Positions 7,102-14,358 of a stretch of 19,310 bases of DNA are shown here, in pieces; the stretch's first letter is position 1, and each line of letters opens with the position of its first letter. A program made the position numbers and the translations under genes. Source of the DNA: DASVXQ01 sp046727955 (GTDB taxonomy: Bacteria > Actinomycetota > CALGFH01); the NCBI GenBank assembly GCA_046727955.1, contig JBKPDO010000388.1, forward strand, positions 1 through 19,310, read 5' to 3'. Under the pieces are notes generated by a model. That model had not been told where the DNA came from and ran no database searches. It worked only from the letters and a program-made list of their open reading frames with translations.

Positions 7102-8007
7102 ATGACACTGTCGGAGCACGGCGGGCGGCTGTACGTGTCGGTGCAGGCGATCGTCGCCCACCAGCCCCCCACTCCGGCCGAGCCCGACGCCCGCTGCGGG
7201 ATCGACCTTGGCATCGGCACCGAGTGGGCGGTCATCGCCCACCAGGACGACACGATCGAGCGCATCGCCCACCCCGCACCGTGGGCCGAACTCCACACCC
7301 AGCAGCGCCGGGTCGCCCGGCAACTGTCGCGCCGCATCGTCGGCTCCCACGGCCACCGTCACGCGAACGCCAAGCGGGCGGCGCTGGACCGGCGGGCGGC
7401 CAACCTGCGCACCAACCAGATCCACACCCTCACCACGACCCTGGCACGCCGCTATGGGACGGTCGTGGTCGAGGACCTCGACATCGCCGCGATGGGCCGG
7501 GGCATGGGCCGCCGCGTGTTCCGGCGCACCGTCGCCCAGGCCGGGATCGGCAAGGTCCGCCCGACCCTGGCCTACAAGTGCCCGGCGGGCGGCGGCGAGC
7601 TGGTGGTGGCCGACCGCTGGTTCGCCTCGTCGAAGCTCCATCATGGCTGTGGCGGCTACCTGGCCGATCTCCAACTCGGCCGGCGGGCGTGGGTGTGCCC
7701 TGGGTGCGGCGTGCTGGTGGACCGCAACGCCAACGCGGCGTTGAACCTTCGTGACTGGACCGAGCCGGTCGATGTCGATGGCGACCGGGATGTCCAGCGG
7801 GGTGGAGTTGCCGCCCCGGTGCCGTGCGTGGGTGACCACGGCGGGCAGGCCCACGCTCAGCGTGACACGTGCGAGGCCCCAGAAGACCACCGCGAGGTGG
7901 CGGGGGCCACTGACGCCAGAACCAAACCTCAACCTCGGTTGAGAGGTGGAACCCCGAGCAGGGGTACCAGCTCTGTGAGCGTTTGTGAGCGCTCCCAGAG
8001 CTGGTAA
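7102..8007 (+). pseudogene. tnpB: second TnpB (IS607-like subgroup), N-terminally truncated
   Basis: An open frame of 301 residues beginning in mid-protein (MTLSEHGGRLYVSVQ), directly at the left end of the IS200/IS605 element. RuvC-I GIDLGIGTEWAV (Asp ~35), RuvC-II VVVEDLDIAAM (Glu ~124), zinc ribbon SSKLHHGCGG...CPGC, and RuvC-III VDRNANAALNLRDW (Asp ~207) are all kept. HHGC in place of CxxC is, from memory, normal in an actinobacterial TnpB subgroup that accompanies IS607-type elements. The N-terminal wedge/REC part, about 150-200 residues, is missing; the upstream flank is now purF plus the other element. The last ~85 codons overlap an omegaRNA-like region. No serine-recombinase gene is visible. 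A working nuclease is unlikely. Confidence 0.8.
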
Positions 8008-8027
8008 CGGGCTGATGAAGAACCGCT
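7926..8027 (+). ncRNA. omegaRNA-like 3' scaffold of the second tnpB plus adjoining 19-nt purF match
   Basis: Three consecutive hairpins lie at the 3' end of the tnpB frame: CCTCAACC with GGTTGAGAGG (7928-7947, one bulge), CCCC-GAGCA-GGGG (7952-7964), and an 11-bp perfect stem TACCAGCTCTG (7965-7975) with CAGAGCTGGTA (7996-8006). One base later, GGGCTGATGAAGAACCGCT (8009-8027) equals 10157-10175 inside the intact purF. Known: TnpB omegaRNAs end in such a scaffold, followed by a guide taken from the flanking DNA. Calling this an omegaRNA is inference; expression is unproven and the partner protein is truncated. Confidence 0.4.
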
Positions 8028-8167
8028 TTGGGGGCCCCCGGGGCAGCAAGGGAAATAAGCACCGTGACCGTGATCGCCCACCGGGTGCTCTTGCCCACGG
8101 GCTGTCAGGAGATCGTCGCCTGATTGGCATGGAGCACCACCGCACCACCGACCTTGGGAGCGTTCCA

Positions 8168-9053
8168 ATGCCTGCAGCCGACGAGACCACCACGCGTCTG
8201 GTTCGTGCCCGCGAGCTTGCCGACGACTGCCCCGCCGGGCTCGCCAGCGAGCTGGCCGTGACCGGCTCGGTCGCCGCCGGCTCGCCGATGAGGATTCCGA
8301 CCTCGAGCTGCGTCTATGGTCCCCGACGATTCCACCGCTTGAGGACCGGCTGGCGTGGCTGCGCGGCGTCGGCGCCAGCCAGGTGGTGGTCGATGCCGAG
8401 CCGATCGCGGACGGTTCGGTCTGGGACCACCTTCCGGTATCACGAGTTCTGGGGTTGAGGCCGGCTGGTAGGCGATCTAGGAATTCGATCGGCTGCTTGC
8501 CGCGATGCTTGCCGGCCAGATCACCGACCACGACCGGCTGGTCGTCGGCTGGCCGTCCGTGACGCTGCCGTGCTCCGCAGCACCGGCCGGCTCGCGGCCT
8601 GGCGGCAGCAGCTTGCCAACTACCCCAACCGCTCGCCCACATGCTGATCCGCGGGGCGGTGCTGGAGCCGTGGACCTTCCCGCACTTGGTGGATGCCCGC
8701 TGGGCGCTTGCCCGCCGCCGCGACCTCTTACCGCTGGCCGAGCGGCTGGTCAGCGACCTGCACGGCCTGCTCCGCGTGCTGTATGCCGTCAACCACGTCT
8801 GGAAGCCGGAATGGAAGTGGCTGGCGGCTGAGACCGGCGGCCTCCAGCACCGGCCAGCACGGCTGCTCGACCGCATCAATGCGGTGCTGGTGGGGACCGA
8901 TCCTGCCTTGGCGGTGCGCAACCTGTTGCAGCTGGCCCTGGACACCTGGACCTGTTACCGGGGCTCGCAGAAGTCGCCAGCACCCGAGCGATCATCCAAC
9001 AAAGCCTGGCGCGCCATCCCCAACACCACCGGGCGGATGGAATCATCCAGTAA
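8168..9053 (+). pseudogene. DUF4037-type nucleotidyltransferase, multiply frameshifted
   Basis: GGGAG precedes ATG 8168, and the start reads VTGSVAAG. The protein continues in another frame as LADEDSDLELRLWSPTIPPL, giving the G-S-(x)n-D-x-D signature of Pol-beta-type nucleotidyltransferases. Further parts appear in turn: VVVDAEPIADGSVWDHLPV, FDRLLAAMLAGQITDHDRLV, LRSTGRLAAWRQQLANYP, LIRGAVLEPWTFPHLVDARW, VNHVWKPEWKW, and a tail ending in ARHPQHHRADGIIQ at TAA 9051-9053. At least four frame changes (first near 8281, last near 8950) are needed to join them. The rebuilt length of ~295 aa fits the family. The substrate of this family is not known to me. A long-dead gene. Confidence 0.75.
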
Positions 9054-9172
9054 GCCGCAGACCCCGAGGCAGCATGACGCGGTTCTCATCGTCTCGCGAT
9101 GCTCACCATCCATACGGCCTTCAGGTAGCAGTGTGTCGGCGCGGCGTCCACATGATCGACCGGGTGCGGTGC

Positions 9173-9178
9173 TACGAT
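9173..9178 (+). promoter_or_regulatory. -10 box (TACGAT) of the intact purF
   Basis: This lies in the 13-bp block 9168-9180, identical to 4827-4839 ahead of the broken copy, 48 nt before the purF start. The interval 9054-9172 shows no gene and no clear -35 box. Confidence 0.45.
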
Positions 9179-9220
9179 CGGAGGGCTTCCCTCGCCTGCT
9201 CGGCCTTGGCCAGGAGGACT

Positions 9221-10648
9221 ATGCTCGACGCCGACCATCCACGCGAGGCGTGCGGGGTTTTTGGGGTTTGGGCTCCCGGGGAGCCGGTGGCCAACCTGGT
9301 GTTCTATGGCCTGTATGCCCTGCAGCACCGCGGCCAGGAGTCGGCCGGAATGGCCGTCGCCGACGGCCGCAGCCTCCTCGTCTACAAGGACATGGGCCTG
9401 GTGAGCCAGGTCTTCGACGAACCGACCCTTGCGACCCTCCAGGGCCACCTGGCCATCGGCCACACCCGCTACTCCACGACCGGTGGCTCCCGCTGGGAAA
9501 ACGCGCAGCCCGTCTTCAAGACCAACGCCAATGGCAGCGGGATCGTCGTGGCCCACAACGGCAACCTGACCAACACGGCCGCGCTGGCCGCCGAGCTGGG
9601 CGGGCCGGCCGTAGCGGGCGCCGGCGCCAGCAGCGACACGGACGTGATCGCGGAGTTGCTCGCCCGTGAGGCCGACCTCTCGCTCGAAGAAGCGATCGTG
9701 CGCACTATGCCTCGCCTGGAAGGGGCCTTCTCGCTGGTGATCATGGACGAGCGGACCCTCTACGGGGTGCGCGACCCGCATGGGGTGCGCCCGCTCTGTG
9801 TCGGCAAGCTGCCAGGCGGCTGGGTGATCGCCTCCGAGACGGCCGCCCTCGACATCGTCGGCGCCACCTTGGTCCGCGAGGTTGATCCCGGTGAGATGGT
9901 GGCCATCGACGAGCAGGGCCTGCGCTCGCGCCGCTTCGCGCCGGCCACCCCGCACCTGTGCGTGTTCGAGTACGTATACCTGGCACGGGCCGACTCTACC
10001 CTAGCGGGACGGAGCGTCCACCAGGTCCGGCGCGCGCTTGGGGTCGCCCTGGCCAGGGAGGCGCCGGTCGATGCCGACCTGGTGATTCCCGTGCCCGACA
10101 CGGCCATAAGCGCGGCCGGCGGCTACGCCGAGGCGAGCGGAATCCCTTACGGCGAGGGGCTGATGAAGAACCGCTACGTCGGCCGGACCTTCATCCAGCC
10201 GAGCCAGACCATGCGCCAGCTCGGCATCCGGATCAAGCTCAACCCCCTCCGGGAGGCAATCGATCGGCGGCGGCTGGTGGTAGTCGACGACTCGATCGTC
10301 CGCGGTAACACCACCAAGGCAATCGTGCACATGCTCCGCGAGGCGGGCGCCCGCGAGGTGCACGTCCGTATCACCTCACCGCCGGTGCGCTGGCCGTGTT
10401 TCTACGGTATAGACATGCCGACCCGCGGTGAGCTGATCGCCAGCGACCTGCTCAGCGACGAGATCGCCGCCTACATCGGCGCCGACTCGCTCGCCTACCT
10501 CTCGCTGGAGGCGCTCGTGGCCGCCGCGCGGGAGGGCGGCAAGGGGCTGTGCAGCGCCTGCTTCACCGGCGCCTACCCGATCCCGGTCGACGTCACGCTC
10601 CAGGACAAGGCCCTCCTCGACGGCGTCCTGCCATCCCCCGGACCATGA
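9221..10648 (+). CDS. purF: amidophosphoribosyltransferase
   Basis: 475 aa; ATG 9221 follows AGGAGG. This is the first committed step of purine synthesis: PRPP plus glutamine gives 5-phosphoribosylamine. A 10-residue propeptide precedes the catalytic Cys11 (REACGVFGVW), as in enzymes matured by propeptide removal. The Ntn glutaminase half shows LQHRGQESAGMAV, GHTRYSTTGG and HNGNLTN. The phosphoribosyltransferase half has the PRPP loop VVVDDSIVRGNT. Cys in HLCVFEY, WPCFYG and GLCSACF match the 4Fe-4S ligands of the Bacillus-type enzyme. The GLMKNRYVGRTFIQP segment (residues 313-327) contains the 19-bp stretch also found next to the second tnpB. The gene overlaps purM by ATGA, implying co-translation. 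It is intact, unlike the fragment at 4878. Confidence 0.97.
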   Translation: MLDADHPREACGVFGVWAPGEPVANLVFYGLYALQHRGQESAGMAVADGRSLLVYKDMGLVSQVFDEPTLATLQGHLAIGHTRYSTTGGSRWENAQPVFKTNANGSGIVVAHNGNLTNTAALAAELGGPAVAGAGASSDTDVIAELLAREADLSLEEAIVRTMPRLEGAFSLVIMDERTLYGVRDPHGVRPLCVGKLPGGWVIASETAALDIVGATLVREVDPGEMVAIDEQGLRSRRFAPATPHLCVFEYVYLARADSTLAGRSVHQVRRALGVALAREAPVDADLVIPVPDTAISAAGGYAEASGIPYGEGLMKNRYVGRTFIQPSQTMRQLGIRIKLNPLREAIDRRRLVVVDDSIVRGNTTKAIVHMLREAGAREVHVRITSPPVRWPCFYGIDMPTRGELIASDLLSDEIAAYIGADSLAYLSLEALVAAAREGGKGLCSACFTGAYPIPVDVTLQDKALLDGVLPSPGP

Positions 10649-11679
10649 GCGGGGACCGGCCGAACCGCAGGCCCCTCACCTACGCGGCGACCGGGGTCGA
10701 CGTGGAGGCGGCCAACAAGGCGGTCGCGCTAGTGCGGGCGGCGGTGGAGTCCACCCACGGCGCGCAGGTGCTGGGCGGCTTCGGCGGCTTCGCCGGCCTG
10801 CTCGCCCTGGACTCCAGCCGCTACCGCGAGCCGGTGCTGGCCAGCTCGGCCGACGGCGTGGGCACCAAGCTGCTGGTCGCCCAGGCGCTCGACCGCCACC
10901 ACACCGTCGGCGTCGACCTGGTCGCGATGGTGGTGGACGATCTCGTCGTGACCGGGGCCGAGCCCCTGTTCGTGCTGGACTACCTGGCCATCGGGCGGCT
11001 GCTGCCCGAGCGCGTGGCCGCGATCGTCGAGGGTGTGGCAGAGGGCTGCCGCCGAGCCCGCTGCGCCCTGCTCGGCGGCGAGACCGCCGAGCACCCGGAC
11101 GCGATGGAGCCCGACGCCTACGACCTCGCGGGCTTCGGCGTCGGCGTGGTCGAGCGCGACCGCATGCTCGGCTCCCACCTGGTCCGGCCGGGCGACGCGC
11201 TGCTGGCGCTCGGCTCCTCCGGCCTGCACTCCAATGGCTACTCCCTGGTCAGGCGGGTGCTCGAGCGGGCCGGGATCGGCTACGACCAGGTGCTGCCGGA
11301 GCTGGGCCGGACCGTCGGCGAGGAGTTGCTCGAGCCCAGCAGGATCTACGCGCCGCACCTGGTCGACCTGCTCGCGGTGGGCGTCGAGCTGCACGCGCTC
11401 TGCCACGTGACCGGCGGCGGCCTGCCGGGGAACCTCCCGCGCTGCCTGCCGGCGGGGCTGGTCGGGCTGGTGGACTGGTCGTCCTGGACGGTGCCGCCGA
11501 TCTTCCGGCTGATCGGCCAGCTCGGCCCGGTGGCGGACGACGAGCTGGCGCGCGCCACCAACCTCGGCATCGGCATGGTCGCGGTGCTGCCGGCGGAGGA
11601 GGTCGAGCGCGCCGGCTCGTTCCTCACCGCCCGCGGCATCCCCCCCTGGGTGATGGGCGAGGTCAGCGCGGCGGGCTGA
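10645..11679 (+). CDS. purM: phosphoribosylformylglycinamidine cyclo-ligase (AIR synthetase)
   Basis: 344 aa, starting at ATG 10645 inside the purF stop (ATGA). It makes aminoimidazole ribotide from FGAM with ATP in the purine pathway. Landmarks: TYAATGVDVEAAN at the start, the Gly-rich GGFGGFAGL, SSADGVGTKLLVA, GAEPLFVLDYLAIG, LLGGETAEHPD, LGSSGLHSNGYSLVRR, HVTGGGLPGNLPR and NLGIGMVAVLP. Where most relatives have V-N-D before the L-x-x-x-GAEPLF segment, this protein reads VVDDLVVTGAEPLF, an Asn-to-Asp change. Length is normal. Its last 17 bases overlap the end of the convergent dehydrogenase gene. No separate promoter is seen, so it is read with purF. Confidence 0.97.
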   Translation: MSGDRPNRRPLTYAATGVDVEAANKAVALVRAAVESTHGAQVLGGFGGFAGLLALDSSRYREPVLASSADGVGTKLLVAQALDRHHTVGVDLVAMVVDDLVVTGAEPLFVLDYLAIGRLLPERVAAIVEGVAEGCRRARCALLGGETAEHPDAMEPDAYDLAGFGVGVVERDRMLGSHLVRPGDALLALGSSGLHSNGYSLVRRVLERAGIGYDQVLPELGRTVGEELLEPSRIYAPHLVDLLAVGVELHALCHVTGGGLPGNLPRCLPAGLVGLVDWSSWTVPPIFRLIGQLGPVADDELARATNLGIGMVAVLPAEEVERAGSFLTARGIPPWVMGEVSAAG

Positions 11680-12748
11680 GGTTCGGGAGCACCCCCAGCA
11701 GCTTCACCCGCGAGACCTCGCGCATGCGCTGCTCGGCCATCCGGTCGGCCGCCTCGCTGGTCGGGATGCCCTGGTCCCTGGCGCGCTGGAAGACCAGCCG
11801 CAGGTTGTCGAAGACCCGCTCCACGCCTGCCTTGGCCCGCTCGGCGTTGTAGCCGCGCAGCTCGTCGGAGACGTTGATGAGGCCGCCGGCGTTGATCACG
11901 TAGTCGGGCGCATAGAGGATGCCGAGGTCACCGAGGATGCGGCCGTGCTCGGGAAGGGCCAGCACGTTGTTGGCCGAGCCGGCCACGGCGGCGCACGACA
12001 GCTCCGGCAGGGTGTCGTCGTTCACGACGGCGCCCATCGCGCACGGCGCGAAGATGTCGCAGGTGACCGCGTGCACCTTGTAGGGGTCGGCGGTGTCGGC
12101 GCCGAAGTCGTTGACCGCCCGCGCCACGTTGTCGAGGTCCACGTCGGCCACAGTGAGGCGGGCGCCGGCCTCGCTCAGCAGGCGGCAGAGCTTGTGGCCG
12201 ACCTTGCCAACGCCCTGTACTACCACGTGGCGGCCGGCCAGGTCAGGGTCCCGCCACAGCTCCGTGGCGACCGCCTGCATGCCTTTGAAGACGCCGTAGG
12301 CGGTGTTGATCGACGGGTCGCCGCCACCGCCGTTGAGCATCGAGCGACCCGTGACGAAGCGGGTCTCGCGCGCCACCACGTCCATGTCCGCGCTGAAGGT
12401 GCCGATGTCCTCGGCGGTGATGTAGCGCCCGCCCAGGCTCTCCACCAGGCGTCCGTGGGCGCGCAGCAACGCCTCGGACTTACTGCGCTTGGGATCGCCG
12501 ATTATCACCGCCTTGCCCCCGCCGAGGTCGAGCCCGGCCGCGGCGGCCTTGTAGCTCATGCCGCGCGCCAGCCGGAGCACGTCGCGGAGCGCATCGTCCT
12601 CGGAGGCGTAGGGGTAGAAGCGGGTGCCGCCAAGCGCCGGACCGAGCGCGGTCGAGTGGATGGCGATGATGGCCTTGAGGCCAGAGGCTGGGTCGTGGTT
12701 ATAGACGACCTGCTCGAACTCGCCACCCATGAGGTCGAAAGCTCCCAT
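11663..12748 (-). CDS. vdh: valine/leucine dehydrogenase (Glu/Leu/Phe/Val family)
   Basis: 361 aa from ATG 12748, chosen over an upstream in-frame ATG at 12865 because GAGGAGGG lies 7 nt before it and the length then matches Streptomyces Vdh (~364 aa). It oxidatively deaminates branched-chain amino acids to 2-oxoacids with NAD. The substrate-side loop is GLDLGGGKAVIIGDP with catalytic Lys79; the Rossmann fold has GVGKVG at ~179-184; C-terminal signatures are VAGSANNVL and YAPDYVINAGGLINV. Valine versus leucine preference cannot be decided from sequence; the synteny with purF/purM and bldC favours the actinomycete Vdh, which supplies catabolic carbon and nitrogen. The gene symbol is by orthology in context. 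A large inverted repeat lies 97 nt upstream of the start. Confidence 0.93.
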   Translation of the reverse strand: MGAFDLMGGEFEQVVYNHDPASGLKAIIAIHSTALGPALGGTRFYPYASEDDALRDVLRLARGMSYKAAAAGLDLGGGKAVIIGDPKRSKSEALLRAHGRLVESLGGRYITAEDIGTFSADMDVVARETRFVTGRSMLNGGGGDPSINTAYGVFKGMQAVATELWRDPDLAGRHVVVQGVGKVGHKLCRLLSEAGARLTVADVDLDNVARAVNDFGADTADPYKVHAVTCDIFAPCAMGAVVNDDTLPELSCAAVAGSANNVLALPEHGRILGDLGILYAPDYVINAGGLINVSDELRGYNAERAKAGVERVFDNLRLVFQRARDQGIPTSEAADRMAEQRMREVSRVKLLGVLPNLSPPR

Positions 12749-12844
12749 GGATGACCCTCCTCGACAGGCCCCGACGGGGTTCACCGCCGGAGCGGCATCG
12801 TTGCCGGCTCTGGGGTAGCCCAGCCGCACCGCCAAGCTATCACA

Positions 12845-12948
12845 GGGGGCGCCGTACCAACGCAACTACAGCGGGGCGAAGGCTCGGGCCTATACCTGAC
12901 GGATCGGCAGGAGAGCGATCGCTGTAGTTACGTTGGCGCGGCGCCCCC
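12845..12948. repeat. 29-bp imperfect inverted repeat between vdh and the DUF8083-like gene
   Basis: The left arm 12845-12873 and right arm 12920-12948 are reverse complements at 26 of 29 positions, separated by 46 nt. They lie between two divergently transcribed genes. Read outward, both arms run CGCTGTAGTT-N-CGTTGG-NN-CGGCGCCCCCT. In the left arm, on the minus strand, TTGCGT is followed 17 nt later by TGATAG (partly outside the arm), a weak candidate promoter for vdh. It could be a paired operator, a small MITE-like insertion or an RNA hairpin. The remaining gap 12749-13035 holds nothing else I can name. Confidence 0.8.
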
Positions 12949-13035
12949 TCGAAGAACGTGCCCGCGTACTGTGCAAACGCCGGATTCGAGAGGATAGTCC
13001 CGACGGGCGCCCGAGGCGCTGGCCTTTCGCGTGCC

Positions 13036-13041
13036 TATACT
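13036..13041 (+). promoter_or_regulatory. -10 box TATACT giving a likely leaderless mRNA
   Basis: TATACT ends 8 nt before ATG 13050, so a start site 7-9 nt downstream would fall on or next to the A of the ATG. No ribosome-binding sequence precedes the ATG (only TCATCCGGC). No good -35 box is visible. Confidence 0.5.
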
Positions 13042-13049
13042 CATCCGGC

Positions 13050-13877
13050 ATGGAGGGTCACACGGCAGCAGCCTACCTGCGGGTTTACCAGCCGCTGGCG
13101 GCCTTCTCGGCGCGCGAGCGGTCGCACTGGGCCGCCTACCTGGAGGCGGGCCGCTCCCTCCCCGCGAGCGTCGTGGTCGTCCAGGAGGAGCGCCGGGGGC
13201 TGGCGCGCGCGCTCGGGCTGGCGGTGAAGGACGAGCCGGAGCACGCGCTGGTGCAACGGGTCGGGGGGACCGCCTACGTCTGCCCACTGCGCACCAAGCT
13301 GCGCACGCTGGAGTCCCTGGTGGCCTTCCACGAGTCGCTGCCGGACGGGGTGGCAGAGGCCTTCGTCGCCCGGCGCGACGTCGAGCAGGCGGCCCGCGCG
13401 CTGCAGCGCCTGCGTCACGACCAGCCCGGCTGGCAGAGCCACATCCAGCAGGCGGTGTGGCACGTGCCGTTGCCGTGGTTCGCGCTGTTCGACGCGGGCG
13501 ACCGCAAGCTCGCGCCCGCACGCTCCGCCGAGCCGGCTGCCCTCACCTACGACACCGGCATGCAGAAGGCGATCGCCCGGCTCTCCAGAGCGCTCGGCGT
13601 GCTGCGCGAGCTGATGGAGGACACTGAGATGGTGGAGGCGGTCGAGGCATTGCTAGAGTGGCTGCATGGCTTTGATCCCGATAGTCTGGTCCAACTCGAC
13701 TATGGGGGGCTAACGAGAATCATCCCGTTCGGCGACTTGGTGGAGGACCACTCGGTCGCCGAGGTCTGGGAGGCCCTCGAAGCCCTGGAGGAAGGTGACC
13801 TGGAGCGTTCCACCGAGTTATATGGCCTGCTCAGCGAGCGCTGGTCAGTGGTGCGCGGACGGGAAGCCAGCAATTGA
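13050..13877 (+). CDS. conserved actinobacterial protein, DUF8083-like, function unknown
   Basis: 275 aa from ATG 13050, taken as the start because it opens with the family-like MEGHTAAAYLRVYQPLAAF and because of the -10 box just upstream; the frame is open further upstream but that stretch resembles nothing. Recognisable segments are ARERSHWAAYLEAG, YVCPLRTKLRTLESLVAFHESLP, HVPLPWFALFDAGDR, and an acidic C-terminal part with VQLDYGGLTRI and LYGLLSERWSVV. There is no signal peptide or membrane helix, so it is cytosolic. From memory, the Streptomyces gene between vdh and bldC (SCO4090) encodes a protein with the same landmarks. Its constant position beside bldC suggests a linked role, but none is known to me. 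Confidence 0.85.
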   Translation: MEGHTAAAYLRVYQPLAAFSARERSHWAAYLEAGRSLPASVVVVQEERRGLARALGLAVKDEPEHALVQRVGGTAYVCPLRTKLRTLESLVAFHESLPDGVAEAFVARRDVEQAARALQRLRHDQPGWQSHIQQAVWHVPLPWFALFDAGDRKLAPARSAEPAALTYDTGMQKAIARLSRALGVLRELMEDTEMVEAVEALLEWLHGFDPDSLVQLDYGGLTRIIPFGDLVEDHSVAEVWEALEALEEGDLERSTELYGLLSERWSVVRGREASN

Positions 13878-14051
13878 TGCCTCCGCCCGTTTTGCTCAAG
13901 ACCGGTCAGGGACTTGCCGATAGTCCTAGTAGGCGGGGGGAGAAATAGCCCTAAGTTGCTATGGTCTGTCCCATTCGACGCCTCTAGGATGATCAGGATC
14001 TCCGCGAGAATCCGGACCCGCGGGGAGCGTTCCTAAGGTGAGGTGGCAACT

Positions 14052-14264
14052 ATGTCCGCCAGTCGTAACACACAGAACACGCCTGCGCCCGAGGCGCTGC
14101 TCACCCCGGCTGAGGTCGCCGCGCTGTTCCGCGTCGACCCCAAGACCGTGACCAGGTGGGCGAAGGCTGGGAAGCTGTCCAGCATCCGCACCCTCGGGGG
14201 GCACCGTCGGTACCGCGAGACCGAGGTGCGCCAGCTGCTCCGCGGCGTCGAAGCGGGTAGCTGA
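14052..14264 (+). CDS. bldC: BldC, MerR-like developmental DNA-binding protein
   Basis: 70 aa from ATG 14052, with GAGG 8 nt upstream; a GTG at 14043 would add three residues. Nearly the whole protein is the winged helix-turn-helix: LLTPAEVAALFRVDPKTVTRWAKAGKLSSIRTLGGHRRYRE in two blocks, close to the Streptomyces protein (68 aa). Known: BldC has no effector domain, binds direct repeats head-to-tail as oligomers, and in Streptomyces holds back entry into development; it is kept in many non-sporulating actinobacteria too. The upstream gap 13878-14051 should hold its promoter, but I could not pick one with confidence. A large hairpin structure follows the gene. Confidence 0.96.
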   Translation: MSASRNTQNTPAPEALLTPAEVAALFRVDPKTVTRWAKAGKLSSIRTLGGHRRYRETEVRQLLRGVEAGS

Positions 14265-14280
14265 CTCCCGAGTCGCATGA

Positions 14281-14358
14281 CCCGGCTGTGGAGGGGGGCC
14301 GGGCAATCGGAAGCCGTCTCGTGACGAGACGCCGCTCCGACCCGCCCCCACAGCCGGG
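14281..14358 (+). terminator. large nested hairpin downstream of bldC
   Basis: The outer arms CCCGGCTGTGG (14281-14291) and CCACAGCCGGG (14348-14358) pair over 11 bp, extended by G-rich/C-rich runs. They enclose a 7-bp hairpin, CGTCTCG-TGA-CGAGACG (14315-14331). There is no T-run after the right arm, so it may be a Rho-independent-like stop, an mRNA stabiliser or a small structured RNA. The rest of the gap 14359-14667 shows no gene I can support. Confidence 0.45.

Noticed and set aside
7102..8027. The second tnpB as a nuclease-dead TnpB-like repressor (TldR) with purF as its target
   Set aside because: All three RuvC acidic residues are kept and the N-terminus is missing, the opposite of a repressor that keeps its binding lobe and loses its catalytic residues; the guide would also hit inside the gene, not a promoter.
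11945..12754. Long plus-strand frame opposite the dehydrogenase gene
   Set aside because: Shadow frame; no motifs or start signals, while the minus strand encodes an intact known enzyme.
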